A DNA stretch of 64,000 nucleotides, from assembly GCA_001414345.1 (NCBI GenBank), contig LLCB01000002.1, positions 434,001 to 498,000 on the forward strand, given 5' to 3'. The notes beneath the pieces were generated by a model. That model saw only the letters and a program-made list of their open reading frames with translations. It searched no databases and was not told the DNA's origin. Position 1 is the first letter of the stretch; each line of letters begins with the position of its first letter. Positions 19,896-31,703 of this stretch are shown here, one piece after another. The DNA is from Hymenoscyphus infarciens (taxonomy: Eukaryota; Ascomycota; Leotiomycetes; Helotiales; Helotiaceae). A program made the position numbers and the translations under genes.

Positions 19896-22766
19896 ATGGC
19901 CAAAACTTCTATTCTTAACGGGAAGTCCCTGGATAGCCTCATTCTGGATTTAAGCTCTCTCAAGGAAATCCCAGAGCTCTCCGCCCCCATAATCGCGTTC
20001 CTCGACGGCGATTACAAAAAGGTGCTTGAAACCCCCACGTCGCAAAGCCTCTTCGAGAAGTTTGCACAGGCCGTAGGGCAAACCAAAGAACAAAAAGATG
20101 CAGCTATTCAGGATGGATCACCCAGCAGTGAAGTCGACGCGATCTTGGTCCTGGTCGCCGGTCTGGCTGCATTCAATGCATTTCTCCAAATCAACGTCAC
20201 GGGACCGCCGTTGGATCTGAAAAATGCCTTTGGCAAGAGAGAGGAGGCATTTCGAGACCAGTGTCTTAAAAGCTTAGAGCTTGACGGAGTTTCCGTATAT
20301 CAACACATTCCTTACCTTGAGCTCTTCTGCTTCGCTCGGATGGTCTTCACCATCTGTTTTCCAAGGATTATCGAAGGCAATTTCACCGACTCGAAATGGA
20401 TGCGCATCAGGATAAATTCATATCATCAGCGATTACTCTCTGGAATTTCATTCAGTCGGGTTGTGGAGACCAACGCATTGCAAGATATCATTGAAAAAGA
20501 TTTAAAAGACCTGGAGGCTGAGCTTTTCGTACCAGCTTCGACCTTTTCAACCGAGGCCAAGGTCCAGTTTCTTTTGGAGAAGGCCCAGATTCATATCATG
20601 CAAGGTCTCGATATGAAAGCAAAAGAGGATTTAAAAATGGCCGAAACGACGTCAGAATTCAACTATGCGTTATCTGGGGCCTTGGGAAAGAGAACAAAGT
20701 TCCAGCACAACGACATCTCTCAGTTGGTCGTTTTTGCTAAAAGCAAGGAAGACAGTGGGGAGTCCTTGAATGGGATGTCGAAGGCAGTGAAGGAAACCAG
20801 CTTGTCAAATGAGGATCGAAATGTGCCTAAGGCATTGGATTTGAACGACGATACCCTCCTCGAATCCATCGACTATGCAAAACCCACGTCTGACAAAGTG
20901 GATAATCTCCCACCTGCACTCGCCGGCATGCTTCCGGACCAGCAACCACAACTCAAACCTTTAGATCAAATCACTCTTCTTGCTGAAGCCACGCTCAAGG
21001 ACCAATTTCTTCCTCTCGATAAATTAAATAGCGAAGAAGTGCTTCCCTATGCTGTTCGTGTACTTTCCGACAAACCAACCAACTGGCAAATCTACACGCA
21101 GGCTCTTCTAGTACGGAGTAGAATCGAGTCCCATCGTTCCAGAACTCAGGAGCGCAGTGTCCTTCAATTACAAGTTATAGTTGATCAGATTATTGCCGAC
21201 ACAACTGAAGAGCCATCAGCATCTCCCGATGGGGTCCCTGAGATTCGGGTCACCCAATTCTTACCACGCGCCAAAGCTACAGAAACAGCCTCCGTTTCCG
21301 AGCGTCTACAATACATCTTCCAACTCAACACACCTACACGGTGGGAACTTGAAACAGAACTGGCATTTGCCTGGTCTGGCGTCGGCTCTCTAGTTAGTGC
21401 TTTGGAAATCTTCAAACGTCTCAAGCTATGGGCCGAGGTAGCTTTGTGTTATCACTCCGTTGGTCAAGAAGAGAAAGCTCGTCAAATCGTTCGCAGACAG
21501 CTGTATTACTCATCCAAAGGACCAAAAATGGATACTTACGACGTTGACGCCGAAGCTGTTGCAGCCGAGACCTGGGATGGGGAGATGCGTTTTCCTCCCC
21601 CTCCGCATTCTCCAAGATTATGGTGTATTCTTGGTGATCTCAATGCAGACCCCTCATGTTGGGAGCGAGCATGGGAAATTTCCAATCGTCGCTATGCACG
21701 CGCTCAGCGTACTCTAGGCGAATACTGGTCCAAAACTGGGAATTTCGAGAAAGCCCGAGAAGCATATTTACAAGCTACTATTGTCAACCGTCAAAATAAT
21801 GATACATGGTCCCGACTTGGAGATATCGATTTACGGGTAGGGAACTGGGATGGAGCGATCATTGCCTTTCAACAGAGCATCATGATCGATGATACAGATG
21901 CAAAAACATATTCCAACCTCGGCTCCGCGTTATTATCCAAGCACTCAGAACTTAAATCCCTCGAAAAAGTAGCCGCATCGGTTGGAGAAGAATCAGCTGC
22001 CGTTCTCCAAGATGACGACGACGAAAGCCCAGCCGTTCAAGCCCCAAAACAAGATGCAAAAGCTATCTTACGACAAGCACTTAGTGCTTACAAACGAGCC
22101 GCTTCGCTCGCTCACTCCAATTGGCAGATTTGGGATAATGTCCTCACAATTGCTACCAGATCATCGCCCCCTTCATATCCAGACATCCTCCTCGCTCTAA
22201 GAAATGTAATTCGAATCCGCTCACCCGTACTCGGCGAAGGAGCAATCGATATCTCCATTCTTAGAGCTCTAGTCAACGAAGTGATAACGCTCGACCGAGT
22301 CAACATACTTGGTGAAGTGCAACAAACCGGGATTTACGAACCACCAAGAGGAAGTCTCGCGCGAGCAGTCATAGAATTCTACACCACAGAAATCGAACCC
22401 CTTATCACTGCTCAACCCGTTCTCTGGACTCTAGGTGAGAAACTCGCTCTCTTCACTCGAGACTATGTGCGTGCACTTTCGTGCGCGGAGAAGGCTTGGA
22501 GGGTCTGCACGCAAGCTTCTGATGAAGCATGGCTTTCTGAGAAGGATAAGTTTAGAGAGGTGGTTGAGGTCACAGATGGACTTGTTAGTGCGTATGAGAA
22601 TTATGGAGGGAGGGAAAGAGAGGATGGCGAAGGAGGCTTGGTTGAGAAGGGGTGGAAAATGAAAGCAAGGAGCGCTGTTAGAGGAATTATGGGCAAGGCA
22701 AAGGATAGTTGGGAGGGGACTGCGGAATGGGATCAGTTGAAGGATTTGTTAGATGGGTTGAGGTAG
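19896..22766 (+). CDS. EMW1: TPR protein, Emw1/TTC27 homologue
   Basis: Single exon, 956 aa from the ATG at 19896. An in-frame ATG nine codons upstream (19869) is possible, but the downstream one is in better context (CAAAATGGCC). The N-terminal two-thirds is helical. Residues about 600-690 hold tetratricopeptide repeats, including AREAYLQATIVNRQNNDTWS and NWDGAIIAFQQSIMIDDTDA, preceded by the family's CWERAWEISNRRYARAQRTL segment. Yeast Emw1 is essential for cell-wall maintenance, and human TTC27 is linked to RNA polymerase II assembly and spliceosome biogenesis. The same chaperone-like role is inferred here. A second acidic break near residues 705-725 (DDDDE) separates TPR blocks. Length fits the fungal family. 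Confidence 0.88.
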   Translation: MAKTSILNGKSLDSLILDLSSLKEIPELSAPIIAFLDGDYKKVLETPTSQSLFEKFAQAVGQTKEQKDAAIQDGSPSSEVDAILVLVAGLAAFNAFLQINVTGPPLDLKNAFGKREEAFRDQCLKSLELDGVSVYQHIPYLELFCFARMVFTICFPRIIEGNFTDSKWMRIRINSYHQRLLSGISFSRVVETNALQDIIEKDLKDLEAELFVPASTFSTEAKVQFLLEKAQIHIMQGLDMKAKEDLKMAETTSEFNYALSGALGKRTKFQHNDISQLVVFAKSKEDSGESLNGMSKAVKETSLSNEDRNVPKALDLNDDTLLESIDYAKPTSDKVDNLPPALAGMLPDQQPQLKPLDQITLLAEATLKDQFLPLDKLNSEEVLPYAVRVLSDKPTNWQIYTQALLVRSRIESHRSRTQERSVLQLQVIVDQIIADTTEEPSASPDGVPEIRVTQFLPRAKATETASVSERLQYIFQLNTPTRWELETELAFAWSGVGSLVSALEIFKRLKLWAEVALCYHSVGQEEKARQIVRRQLYYSSKGPKMDTYDVDAEAVAAETWDGEMRFPPPPHSPRLWCILGDLNADPSCWERAWEISNRRYARAQRTLGEYWSKTGNFEKAREAYLQATIVNRQNNDTWSRLGDIDLRVGNWDGAIIAFQQSIMIDDTDAKTYSNLGSALLSKHSELKSLEKVAASVGEESAAVLQDDDDESPAVQAPKQDAKAILRQALSAYKRAASLAHSNWQIWDNVLTIATRSSPPSYPDILLALRNVIRIRSPVLGEGAIDISILRALVNEVITLDRVNILGEVQQTGIYEPPRGSLARAVIEFYTTEIEPLITAQPVLWTLGEKLALFTRDYVRALSCAEKAWRVCTQASDEAWLSEKDKFREVVEVTDGLVSAYENYGGREREDGEGGLVEKGWKMKARSAVRGIMGKAKDSWEGTAEWDQLKDLLDGLR

Positions 22767-24451
22767 TTCCATCTGTAGAGCAATGCATTTTGCCAACAAA
22801 TACATAGATCAGGCAAATTCACATGGAACAATGTTTCGGTGTATCTGTATCTGATGGCTAAACGCTCCTTCCTTCGAGGGGTGACGCAAAAAGCACTGAA
22901 GCAGGCTAGTATGACGAGACGATCGCGTCTGGTTCATTCCCTGTTGCCCATCTGGAGAGTCAATCAAGGTGCCGAGATTCGAGTGAGTCTCAACCCAACA
23001 CCTAAAATGGACTACCACGGAGTGTACCCCCATTCTTTTCTTCGTCACTTCATTCCCCTTCACTTCGCAGTTCAAAGTTGCTTTTTCCTTAACTTCACAG
23101 GATCATGCCTCTCCTACCCTCTCCACCCCATCCTTTCTTCTCCAACTAACAATGGAAGTCAACTTCAAAAAGTAGATGAACCGAGTGTTCTCTCCTGAGC
23201 TGGTGTAGTTCTGGTGGCTGTCTGTCTCAAGGTGGGTCAACGGTATCGTTACCCCAGCAGAATATGGACGAACGAGACTGCACGCTAAGCAATGAATAGA
23301 CCTGCGTTGTCCTTCACGAGAGCGCATATGTGCACGCGCTCACTCCCAATGAAGCAAGCAAAACCAATTTTGGTCTTCAAGCTGCCAAATCGCCTTCACA
23401 ATTCCCTCTCTCTTCTCTCTTCTCTTTCCAGGAGTCGGGAAGCAAAACAAAACCCACCATTCTTCACTATGCTACTATACTTTATTCACCAATAATACAA
23501 TTGACCACCATGTTACAACTTCAGACTATCAAGTGGCTCGTCTACTATTTCCAATTACAAAATCATTTTATTCGAGAATGTTTAGCAAAAGCCAAGTTCC
23601 TTGAATAGAGTTTCAAACTCTTTACACCTATACATTAATACATACTAATCTAAATAAAGAGTTATATTCAACTATTTCAAATATCCAAGAAGCTCTAGAA
23701 GTATTAACTTCGCCAAAGACAGTTCCAAGAGCTGGTATTTAACTTGAATAAAGCGCCGCTTGTTCTAGGATATTCAGCTTACCTAGGTAGGCTCTCCTTC
23801 AACCTTACCTTGCCTACCCACGACAAATGCTTAACAACCCCCCCCCATATTTCGCGATGTCTCTCCCCTACAAAACCCCGTATTTCAGAATTGCAACAGA
23901 GGCAGAATGGCAATAGACCCACAAAACATATGCAAAACATACGACTTCGACACCATTATAAGCAGCCACATAGTTCACGATATAGTAGAAATCGCAGCCA
24001 AGTTTCAAGACATGGGTAGAAACTTTATTTGATTTATTTGCCTCCCAACTAGTCTAAAGACCTCATTCTCATTTCGTTCCCGAAATATCGAAGTCTCCCA
24101 GTTACATGCAATCATACTTTAATGCCCACTCAAAACGCTATGAAGAACTATCACCACCATAAAATAATGCTGTTGGTATGCCCAATCCGTTCGTTCGTTC
24201 CCCTGTATTCATAAAAACTTTCCAGTCATATCTCCAGACCGGGATACTCTTTTTTTTGGTGACCGCTACACAAAAACAGAAAAGGTGCAAATGCCGCCGA
24301 CGCTCAATCAAAAATTTCGTAATATGGCCTTCCGCAATCAATATCGAAAACAAAAGCCATCTCATCCTCGCTACCGGTTTCCAGATATGTATCTCATGAA
24401 GAAAAAAAGAAATTGGTTGTGCTGATAAAAGGTGTATAAAAAACATCGTCA
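22767..24451. other. Convergent intergenic region
   Basis: 1.7 kb between the 3' ends of the Emw1 and PAT1 genes. It holds a short C run near 23838 and a stretch of small frames (23744-24030) that look partly coding-like but could not be joined or assigned. Otherwise nothing was seen. Confidence 0.4.
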
Positions 24452-27075
24452 TCATGCAAGCATGCTAACACTCAATCCAATCGACGTCATGAAGAGCTCG
24501 ACATTGTTGAGTCGCTGGACTGACATTGCAGGTGGGAGGGTCTTGGCATTGGAAACTGTATCCATGACACGATCCTTGACAGCCATCACCAGTCTTTGTT
24601 GTTGTTCGGGGCTAGCTCCAATACCGATAAGGGCGAGGAATTGCCAGATGTAGGCATCTTCGCCAGTGTTGACGGTACCTGGGAAAATGTGGTGAAGTGT
24701 TGGTTCAAGGACGTCGAAAAAGTTATTGTACATGACAACCCTATAGTTATTAGTATTTGATTCTCAAGACCTGGTCGTTAAACTCACCATTGCTCCCACT
24801 CCTGCGCATCAGCCTCAGGTTTAATAACTTCAGCTCGGCTCAAAAGCATTGTCAACATACTAACACCAATTCTTGTTCGTGCAACATGATCGATGTTGGT
24901 TCTATTGAGAACTAGACCCAAGAGTCCAGTAACAATAGCCAAGCCGATCTCGTTCAGAAAGCTGAAGAGAGTTGGCATGACTGCGAGAGAGAACAGCTCC
25001 ACTCTTTCTCGAGTAGACGAGTCCAGTTGTACCTCGCCCTCTTGAATAAGACCTTGGCGAACAACATCCAACTGGTCGAGGTGTACAACGATCATAGTAA
25101 GAATGGTAGTTCTCTGCTCATTGTTGATATGGCGGAATACACGAGGAATGGATTTCTTGCCCTTGCTGAAAGATAGGAAAGCAATAAATGGATGAATCGC
25201 GGTAGCGCCGATAGGTGCATGTACCTTGAGATGAGCCCAGAGTTGTGCGTTGAGCTTATCTTCTCGTGCGTTCCAATCTTGATGAAGGCCATTAAGCTCC
25301 GGGTTGATATCATCGGGGGCTAGCGGTGGTGGTACGTGACGTTCGTGATCCTCCATTTGCATCAAAGTGTTGTAAACATTCTCAATATCAGTAAGCACTG
25401 TTTTCCGATCACTTCCGCTGACACCTGCGTGTAATTTGCGATCACGAGCAGCACTGCCAGGACGGTTCGAATCAACTCCACTGTCGGTACGCTTGATGTT
25501 GAGAAGTGGTTTCGGAGTCTTTGCGTTGCTGAATGATATCTTGCCAAGACTGCCTTCAATCACCAATTGCTTGTTCTTGGGCTTGTTCTTGGCAGCTTCA
25601 ACAGCACGAGCGACTTGTTGCTCCATACGTTGCATATGGTTATCGCCTCCACGAGCTTGACGTCGCATACCACCATGTCGTCCCCCGGTTTGGAACAAAT
25701 AAGTTTGAGCAAAGTTACTCAATGGTTGGCCAGGATGTTGACGTGGTCCACCTCGGATTTGATTGTGTACTTGATAATAAAAGTCCTCGGATAGCGACGG
25801 ATCGGTTCCATGCTCGTTTGGATTACCTGTTGCAGTTACAAGCTGTTGCAATTGAATGCGAGTAATGAAGTTTTTGTCTTGGGGCGTCATGAGACCGTTA
25901 TCCTTGGACAGCAAGAATATCTTATGGTTTCGCTTGGCGCGCTTCGCATCTTCCATAAGGAAAGCTGCTCTATCCTCTTCGGATAAATTGGCAAGCTGTT
26001 GAGGGTGGGTGATTATGTGATGTGAACCTGAATGATGTTGTTGGTGGCCTGGTCGTTGGACTGCAGGGGCACCTCTATGCTGTTGTTGCTCGCCCGAATA
26101 CCGATTTGGGTTCTGCAAAATCTGCGTTGGTTGCGAATTTTGGGCGGGAGCGGTGGAAACATTGGGTTGGGTATGAGGTGGTTGTGATCTTTGCAAAATG
26201 TGAACAGGTTGTTGGGATTGTTGCTCTCTTTGCAGTTGACGAGGCTCTTCACGTGGAGTACCGCCAGACTGAAAAGGGAATGGTTGCTGGGCCTGTTGAG
26301 GAAAGTCATGATAATGCTGAGGAGGTTGCATGTGTTGTGTCGGAGGTGGGTGGTGGGCCTGCTGTTGCATTTGACTTGGAGCTTGTGATGCAGCAGGTTT
26401 CTTGGCTTGTGCGCGCATAGCAGCTTCAACTTCCTCCAAACTCATCATCTTCCGTCCACCAGATGGTAAGCCGGGGGTAAGAGGAGTCTCATTAGAAGGA
26501 GCAGAGACATGAGCAGGCCGCTTTGGTGCAACACCCCACAAGTTGGCATCAACCTGCATTTCCTGGACATATTCGGGATCCTTGTATCGTTCATATCCAG
26601 TTCTTGTCGGTTTGGGAATGGACTGTTGTTGGTAGGTAGGATTCGAAGGCGCAGCTCTTGGTGGGGGTTGCGAGCGAGAAAATCGAAGCTGCTCCTCGGT
26701 GATGGCATCGGAAACCTTTGCAGTTTGGCCAAAGAAATCAAAGTCCTTTCCTACAGCTTGCTTGGCAGCGGGACCAGCCGTGGTACCTCCCCCTCCTCCG
26801 CCAAAAGTATCATCGTTAAAGGCATCGTCCGTCTCGTCCAATTGGTCACCAAGACCGTCGTAGGTATCCTCGAAGTCGAGTCTGTTAACGTGTTAGATAG
26901 TGAATGAGGACAACTTCAGCAGGCCACTAGGAAGTCAAAGGTGAAGTACTCACGCATCGTCATCATCATCCGGCCGAGGGCCAGCAAAAGGGTCGGACGC
27001 TTGCGAGAAGCCTGGAGCTCGAGTATTGTGACCTTGGTCGCGGGGCAGAGCCGGGTCGAAGCCAAAGAAGGACAT
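24452..27075 (-). CDS. PAT1: Pat1, mRNA decapping activator
   Basis: Three exons on the minus strand (27075-26954, 26881-24788, 24740-24452) give 834 aa. Introns are 72 and 47 nt. The N-terminus MSFFGFDPALP and the DFEDTYDGLGDQLDETDDAF segment are the conserved Pat1 N-terminal motifs that contact the Dhh1-type helicase. Residues about 150-320 are Gln/Pro-rich and disordered, typical for P-body proteins. The C-terminal half carries the helical Pat1-C domain (for example GKISFSNAKTPKPLLNIKR and the final roughly 250 residues) that binds Lsm1-7 and Dcp2. It acts in the cytoplasm, linking deadenylation to decapping. The last exon completes the domain, so the gene looks intact. Confidence 0.94.
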
Positions 27076-27989
27076 GACGTTGGAGTTCGGTGCAAGCCCA
27101 ATTTTTTTAAACCGTGCTTGCGCAGCTTCGTCTGAAGCAGTTGGCAGAAGTTGAAAGGAAACTAAGTAACGTAGATGCGATCCAAACAAGACGAAGTTTG
27201 CGAAAAGAAGGTAAGGTTGACCGAGACGAGGTCGAGGTTGAAGTTGAAAGAAGAAATGCTTCCGCTGGCTATCGAGAATCGAGAATGTAGATGTACTAGC
27301 GCTTGGCTCCCCGCGCACAGGTTTGGGAAGTGAATAGGCAACGTAGCTGTCTGCAGATCGAGATTGAACCAAGTATGGGCGAGATTGAGAGAACCAAGAA
27401 GAGGTTCCGTGAGTTGAAGGAAAGGCGACCTCACCACAAGTCGCGAGAATCGGTCAATGGACGGGAAGTTGTGTTGGTGTGGTGGGGAAAAAGGCCCAGC
27501 ACCAGCGAGCAGAGCCGCACCAAAATATCTCGGCATCACGATTGCTAGCGTGTCTTAATATGGACTAGCGTACTATAAATGCACACCCCTCGCGTTACTC
27601 TAGCAAACGCAACAGGGAACCCTCAGGCCAGATGTCGACCCCAGCTCTCAGGCGCAAGGAGACGACTTTTATTTGCAGCAGGAAGACGGCCACCTCCTGG
27701 AAACCTCCTTTCTTCCCCCATTGCGCGTCCCGGGCAAGACCTCTTTGCGCATCGCATCACCACAACTCTTCCCTCTTTCCAATTCCCCTTCTTCGACTTC
27801 GTTTGCCATATCTCGCTATTGGCAAATAACGGAGAGAACAAACCATCCATTCGGGTACTCGGCATACGAAGCCCAGTCTCTCCAAGTAATCCATCCGTGG
27901 ATTCCTGTCATCTTCGAATTTAGCCATCGCCAGATTCAACGAGGCTTCCTTTTCTTCCTTTTCAGAGTGCCATTGGGAAAGAGCTCACC
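27076..27989. promoter_or_regulatory. Divergent promoter region of PAT1 and the GT15 gene
   Basis: 914 bp between two divergently transcribed genes. No coding frame is supported. CT-rich tracts precede both starts on their own strands (for example 27770-27800 and about 27940-27960 on the plus strand). Confidence 0.45.
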
Positions 27990-29318
27990 ATGGCATCAGG
28001 AACCGCCAGATATCTGAGATATATTCTCTTTGCATTCTTTGTACGTCATTCTGGCAGTGTCAATGCTACCGCGCTCGCCATCTAGCCCCTGGCCAGCCAC
28101 TAACCAACATTCTAGGGCCTTGCTGTCATCTATTTCATTTCGAACTCGTCGAACTCACCGCGGATACCGGTCCCAGGAAGTGGGACAGCATGGACAGGAG
28201 TACCAACGAAAGCTGCTGCGTCCGCTGCGCCGGCGGCGACAGGGACAACGCCTAATGTGTCTCCAGGACTTCCTCCTGCGGCTGCTGGAGAGCCACGAAT
28301 GAATGCGACCTTTGTCTCTTTGGCACGAAACTCGGATATTTGGGAAATTGCAAGGTCGATCCGTCAAGTGGAAGATCGGTTCAACAGGAAGTTCAAATAC
28401 GACTGGGTATTCTTAAACGACAAGCCTTTTGATGATCAGTTCAAGAAGGTCACCTCATCATTGGTATCTGGTACAACACATTACGGAGAGATCCCCAAGG
28501 AGCACTGGTCTTTCCCCGACCACATTGATCAGGAGAAGGCCAAAAAGGTTCGTGAGGACATGGCTCAGCGCAAGATCATCTACGGAGATTCCATCAGTTA
28601 CCGTCACATGTGCCGATTCGAGTCTGGTTTCTTCTTCCAGCAGCCTCTTATGCTCAACTACGAGTGGTACTGGCGTGTGGAGCCAAGTGTCGAGCTTTTC
28701 TGTGATATCGATTACGATGCCTTCAAGTTCATGGCCGACAACAAGAAGAAGTACAGTTTCGTCCTCAGTTTGTACGAATACGTCGAGACTATCCCAACTC
28801 TCTGGGACAGCACCAAGAAATTCATGAAGACACACCCAGAACACATCGCTGAGGGTAATTCGATGGGATTTTTGAGTGATGATGGCGGAGACACCTATAA
28901 CCACTGCCACATGTGGTCCAACTTTGAGATCGGTAACCTCGACTGGCTCAGATCGAAGCCTTATATGGATTACTTCAATGCACTCGACCAAGATGGAGGA
29001 TTCTTTTATGAACGTTGGGGAGATGCACCAGTCCACTCAATTGCTGCCGGTCTATTGTTGAAGAAGGAAGAAATCCATTTCTTCAATGACATTGCTTACT
29101 ACCACGTTCCGTTCACCCACTGCCCGACCGGACAGAAGACAAGATTGGACTTGAAGTGCCACTGTAATCCAAAGGACAACTTTGACTGGAAGGGATACTC
29201 TTGTAAGTTTCTATGATCTCGGCTACGAAACCCTTGCTAACAAAATCTAGGCACATCCCGATTTTTCGAAATCAACGGTTTGACCAAACCAGAAGGATAT
29301 GAGAATGAACAAGATTAA
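27990..29318 (+). CDS. Kre2/Mnt1-family alpha-1,2-mannosyltransferase (GT15)
   Basis: Three exons (27990-28040, 28116-29202, 29251-29318) give 401 aa. Introns are 75 and 48 nt. It is a type II membrane protein: a short cytosolic tail, a signal anchor (about residues 10-27) that spans the first intron, then a Ser/Pro/Ala/Gly-rich stem to about residue 70. The GT15 domain fills the rest. Hallmarks are [28 protein letters not shown] and the [12 protein letters not shown] motif near residues 278-289, whose Glu corresponds to the proposed nucleophile of Kre2. These Golgi enzymes use GDP-mannose to extend O- and N-linked mannan. The small C-terminal exon adds a Cys and a charged tail. Confidence 0.95.
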
Positions 29319-30521
29319 AGAGATATTTTAATCAGATGACTATGTTTCAAAAGGTGTATTTTATTGCATTTTGAAAAATAACTTTATTCGTGCATGGTTG
29401 GGGAAGGCGTTTGTGTGGATTGATTCATTTTGCCCCTGTTGGGGCAGATTGTAGATATATGGTTTCAAACTTGGATTTGGGGGCTGCGTTAGTAAAAAGC
29501 CAGGAATGGGTAGCACTAGAATTGGCATTATAAAATGACGTTTTTTTTCAACTCGAATGAACTTGCAAGTTTTGTTTTTTGAAGGTTGGCATGTCTCGTA
29601 TAGCATGACATGGCATGATCTGATCCCTGGTAAAATCAACATCAACACAAGAACAAATCACTTACCACCTTACCTAACCTCATCCTTCGCGATTTTACTC
29701 CTAAACGGGAAAGACTCTGGGGAACAGGGTTCATGACCCACGGATTCGTACACAGATGTACGTGGAAAGGATTTAAGCTTAAAATCTTGTCCAGGGGATT
29801 TTTTTAGATCCGACTTGGCCCCTGGGGTTGAAAGTTGTAACATAAATCTCTCGCGTCCTCAGATAGTCGAGTTCAAAAGGCAAGAGAAGCTGGATTTGTG
29901 ACTACTGTTTATTAACGCTAACCATATATCAAACTCGTCATAAACAAGAACTCTGAGGGCATTATGGGAGCTAAACGAGCTCTTGTGTCGGTTCGTAATC
30001 CACCCTATACGAGTATTCAGACTTTCGAGACCTTTTGTATTTGGGCGATTTCGAAAGAGAAAACTCAAAACACCTAGACCAGTGACTGAAACGCAAGAAG
30101 TCTTTGGGTATGAGAAACTGATAAGCGTTTCTCTTTTATTTTCTAAATTTAGGCTCATCTTCTTATAGAAGATTACCTAGTCAAAAAAGAAAGCGAAGTC
30201 AGTGTTTGGAAGTTATGTAGGTAGAATTCCAAATCCCAATTGAGGCCGGCAAGGTAGCTAATAACAGACTTCATGAATCATTCGACTTTTTCGGCGACAA
30301 TATAACCCACTAGAATAACCTTAAAAAACCCCGTATCCAAAGCTTGCTTTTCTTCTTCCCACACATATCGTCCGGACTCACACCAAGTCATAACATGTGT
30401 AGCCAAAACCAAAAACTAGCTTCGCTTGCTAAACACTAGAAATAAAAAGACACCCAAAAAGTTCAATGGCAGACCATCCTTCACCTCCTCTTCCATGCAC
30501 CCAAAAGACACTTAGTACGTA
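29319..30521. other. Convergent intergenic region
   Basis: 1.2 kb between the 3' ends of the GT15 and BTB genes. No gene or strong repeat was seen; it is moderately AT-rich. Confidence 0.5.
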
Positions 30522-31703
30522 CTACCAGTCGATTTCCGAACTATCCCAAGGCATATCCTCATCTGTGCTATTCGCACAAAGAAATATATGCAAATGATAC
30601 CCCTCTTCTCCAGGTCCGCGGCGTGTTTGATCCAGAACCAGATTATTTTGCAACAAATGGTCTAATTCTTTCTTCATCTCAACACAAATCTTCCGATGAC
30701 TTTCGAAAAGATAGCGACGATTTATTCCCTCTAATTTCTCTTCAATTTGTATCCTCATTTCTCTCCAAAAGGCAGCGCCTTGCATTGATGAGTCCCAAAC
30801 GAGCCTCGAACCTGTTTCTGCAAGCTTGAACTTGGGGTCCATCATTATTGCTAAGAGAAAATGGGAGCATTTGGCTACCAATTTGGAAATACGTGTGAAT
30901 TCTCTTTCGGCGAGTTTCAAAACGGATATATGTATCATGGCTGTGGGAGAGCCGTCTTCGTTAACCACAGATCTCCTCCATTGCTCCCACGCACCAACGG
31001 CTTCGACAAATGCTTCTCGGAACAACACAGGATTTCGGATTCTCCGCGCACATTCGGCAATCAGCATTGAATAATGCGAAAAACTGCTGCCAGAGGAATC
31101 ACTGGACTCCGGTCTGAGCATAGGACTCATGACCAAAGCTCCAACCACTGTAGCGGAAATAACAGACAGTGCACAAAAGAAATCAGCCAGCTCTGTTAAA
31201 GTATCCAACTGATCATAACTCCGAATTACATATCGTCGGTTGTACATTGCACATAAGAGCTGCCGAAATGCTTTGGCCTTTTCTTCTCGCCTCTCGAGGC
31301 AAGCAATCTTTGCAGGTTCTGCCGGTGTGGCCTTAAAGAGTATCCTAGTCAGCGCGGTAGCTCTGATTTCAGGTATATACCATGAATGGCGAATTGAACG
31401 CATTTGTCTTACCTTCTCAACTGATTCCAAGGACCAAGTAGAATTATCATCCTCATCGACGACTGTGACGTAGTGATATCGAAATTCAGGTGAGGCCCGT
31501 TCTCCGGATTTGTCAGGGGGATCAAGGAAGCGCCGGAAATAGTGCGAGTGTAACTTCAAGATCATCGAATGGAATTGATAATCCTGCCCAAGGGCGCTCA
31601 AGAGAGTGTCGGGGGTTTGACCCGGAGAGCGGAAAATGATAGGCGTAATCTTTGTCTGTTTGGGGGTTGGGTCAGCCCCTGCCCTCTTCCTTTTAGGTGC
31701 CAT
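30522..31703 (-). CDS. BTB/POZ-like domain protein
   Basis: Single exon, 393 aa. A basic, NLS-like start (MAPKRKRAG) precedes a fungal BTB-like fold: the FHSMILKLHSHYFRRFLD segment (about residues 44-61) matches the BTB helix that follows the first strands, and FRYHYVTVVDEDD and LLCAMYNRRYVIRSYDQL continue it. The C-terminal half is helical and unassigned. Proteins of this type form large families in Leotiomycetes and related fungi and have no settled function. Dimerisation or Cul3 adaptor roles are known for BTB domains in general but are not shown here. The start sits between a CT-rich leader and the conserved domain and looks secure. Confidence 0.75.
   Translation of the reverse strand: MAPKRKRAGADPTPKQTKITPIIFRSPGQTPDTLLSALGQDYQFHSMILKLHSHYFRRFLDPPDKSGERASPEFRYHYVTVVDEDDNSTWSLESVEKVRQMRSIRHSWYIPEIRATALTRILFKATPAEPAKIACLERREEKAKAFRQLLCAMYNRRYVIRSYDQLDTLTELADFFCALSVISATVVGALVMSPMLRPESSDSSGSSFSHYSMLIAECARRIRNPVLFREAFVEAVGAWEQWRRSVVNEDGSPTAMIHISVLKLAEREFTRISKLVAKCSHFLLAIMMDPKFKLAETGSRLVWDSSMQGAAFWREMRIQIEEKLEGINRRYLFESHRKICVEMKKELDHLLQNNLVLDQTRRGPGEEGYHLHIFLCANSTDEDMPWDSSEIDW

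Noticed and set aside
23857..24030. Two short frames (start MSLPYKTPYFRIATEAEW, then a 41-aa frame) recalling the start of an amidohydrolase
   Set aside because: The resemblance is limited to about ten residues, the frames do not join without a shift, and no downstream domain is present.
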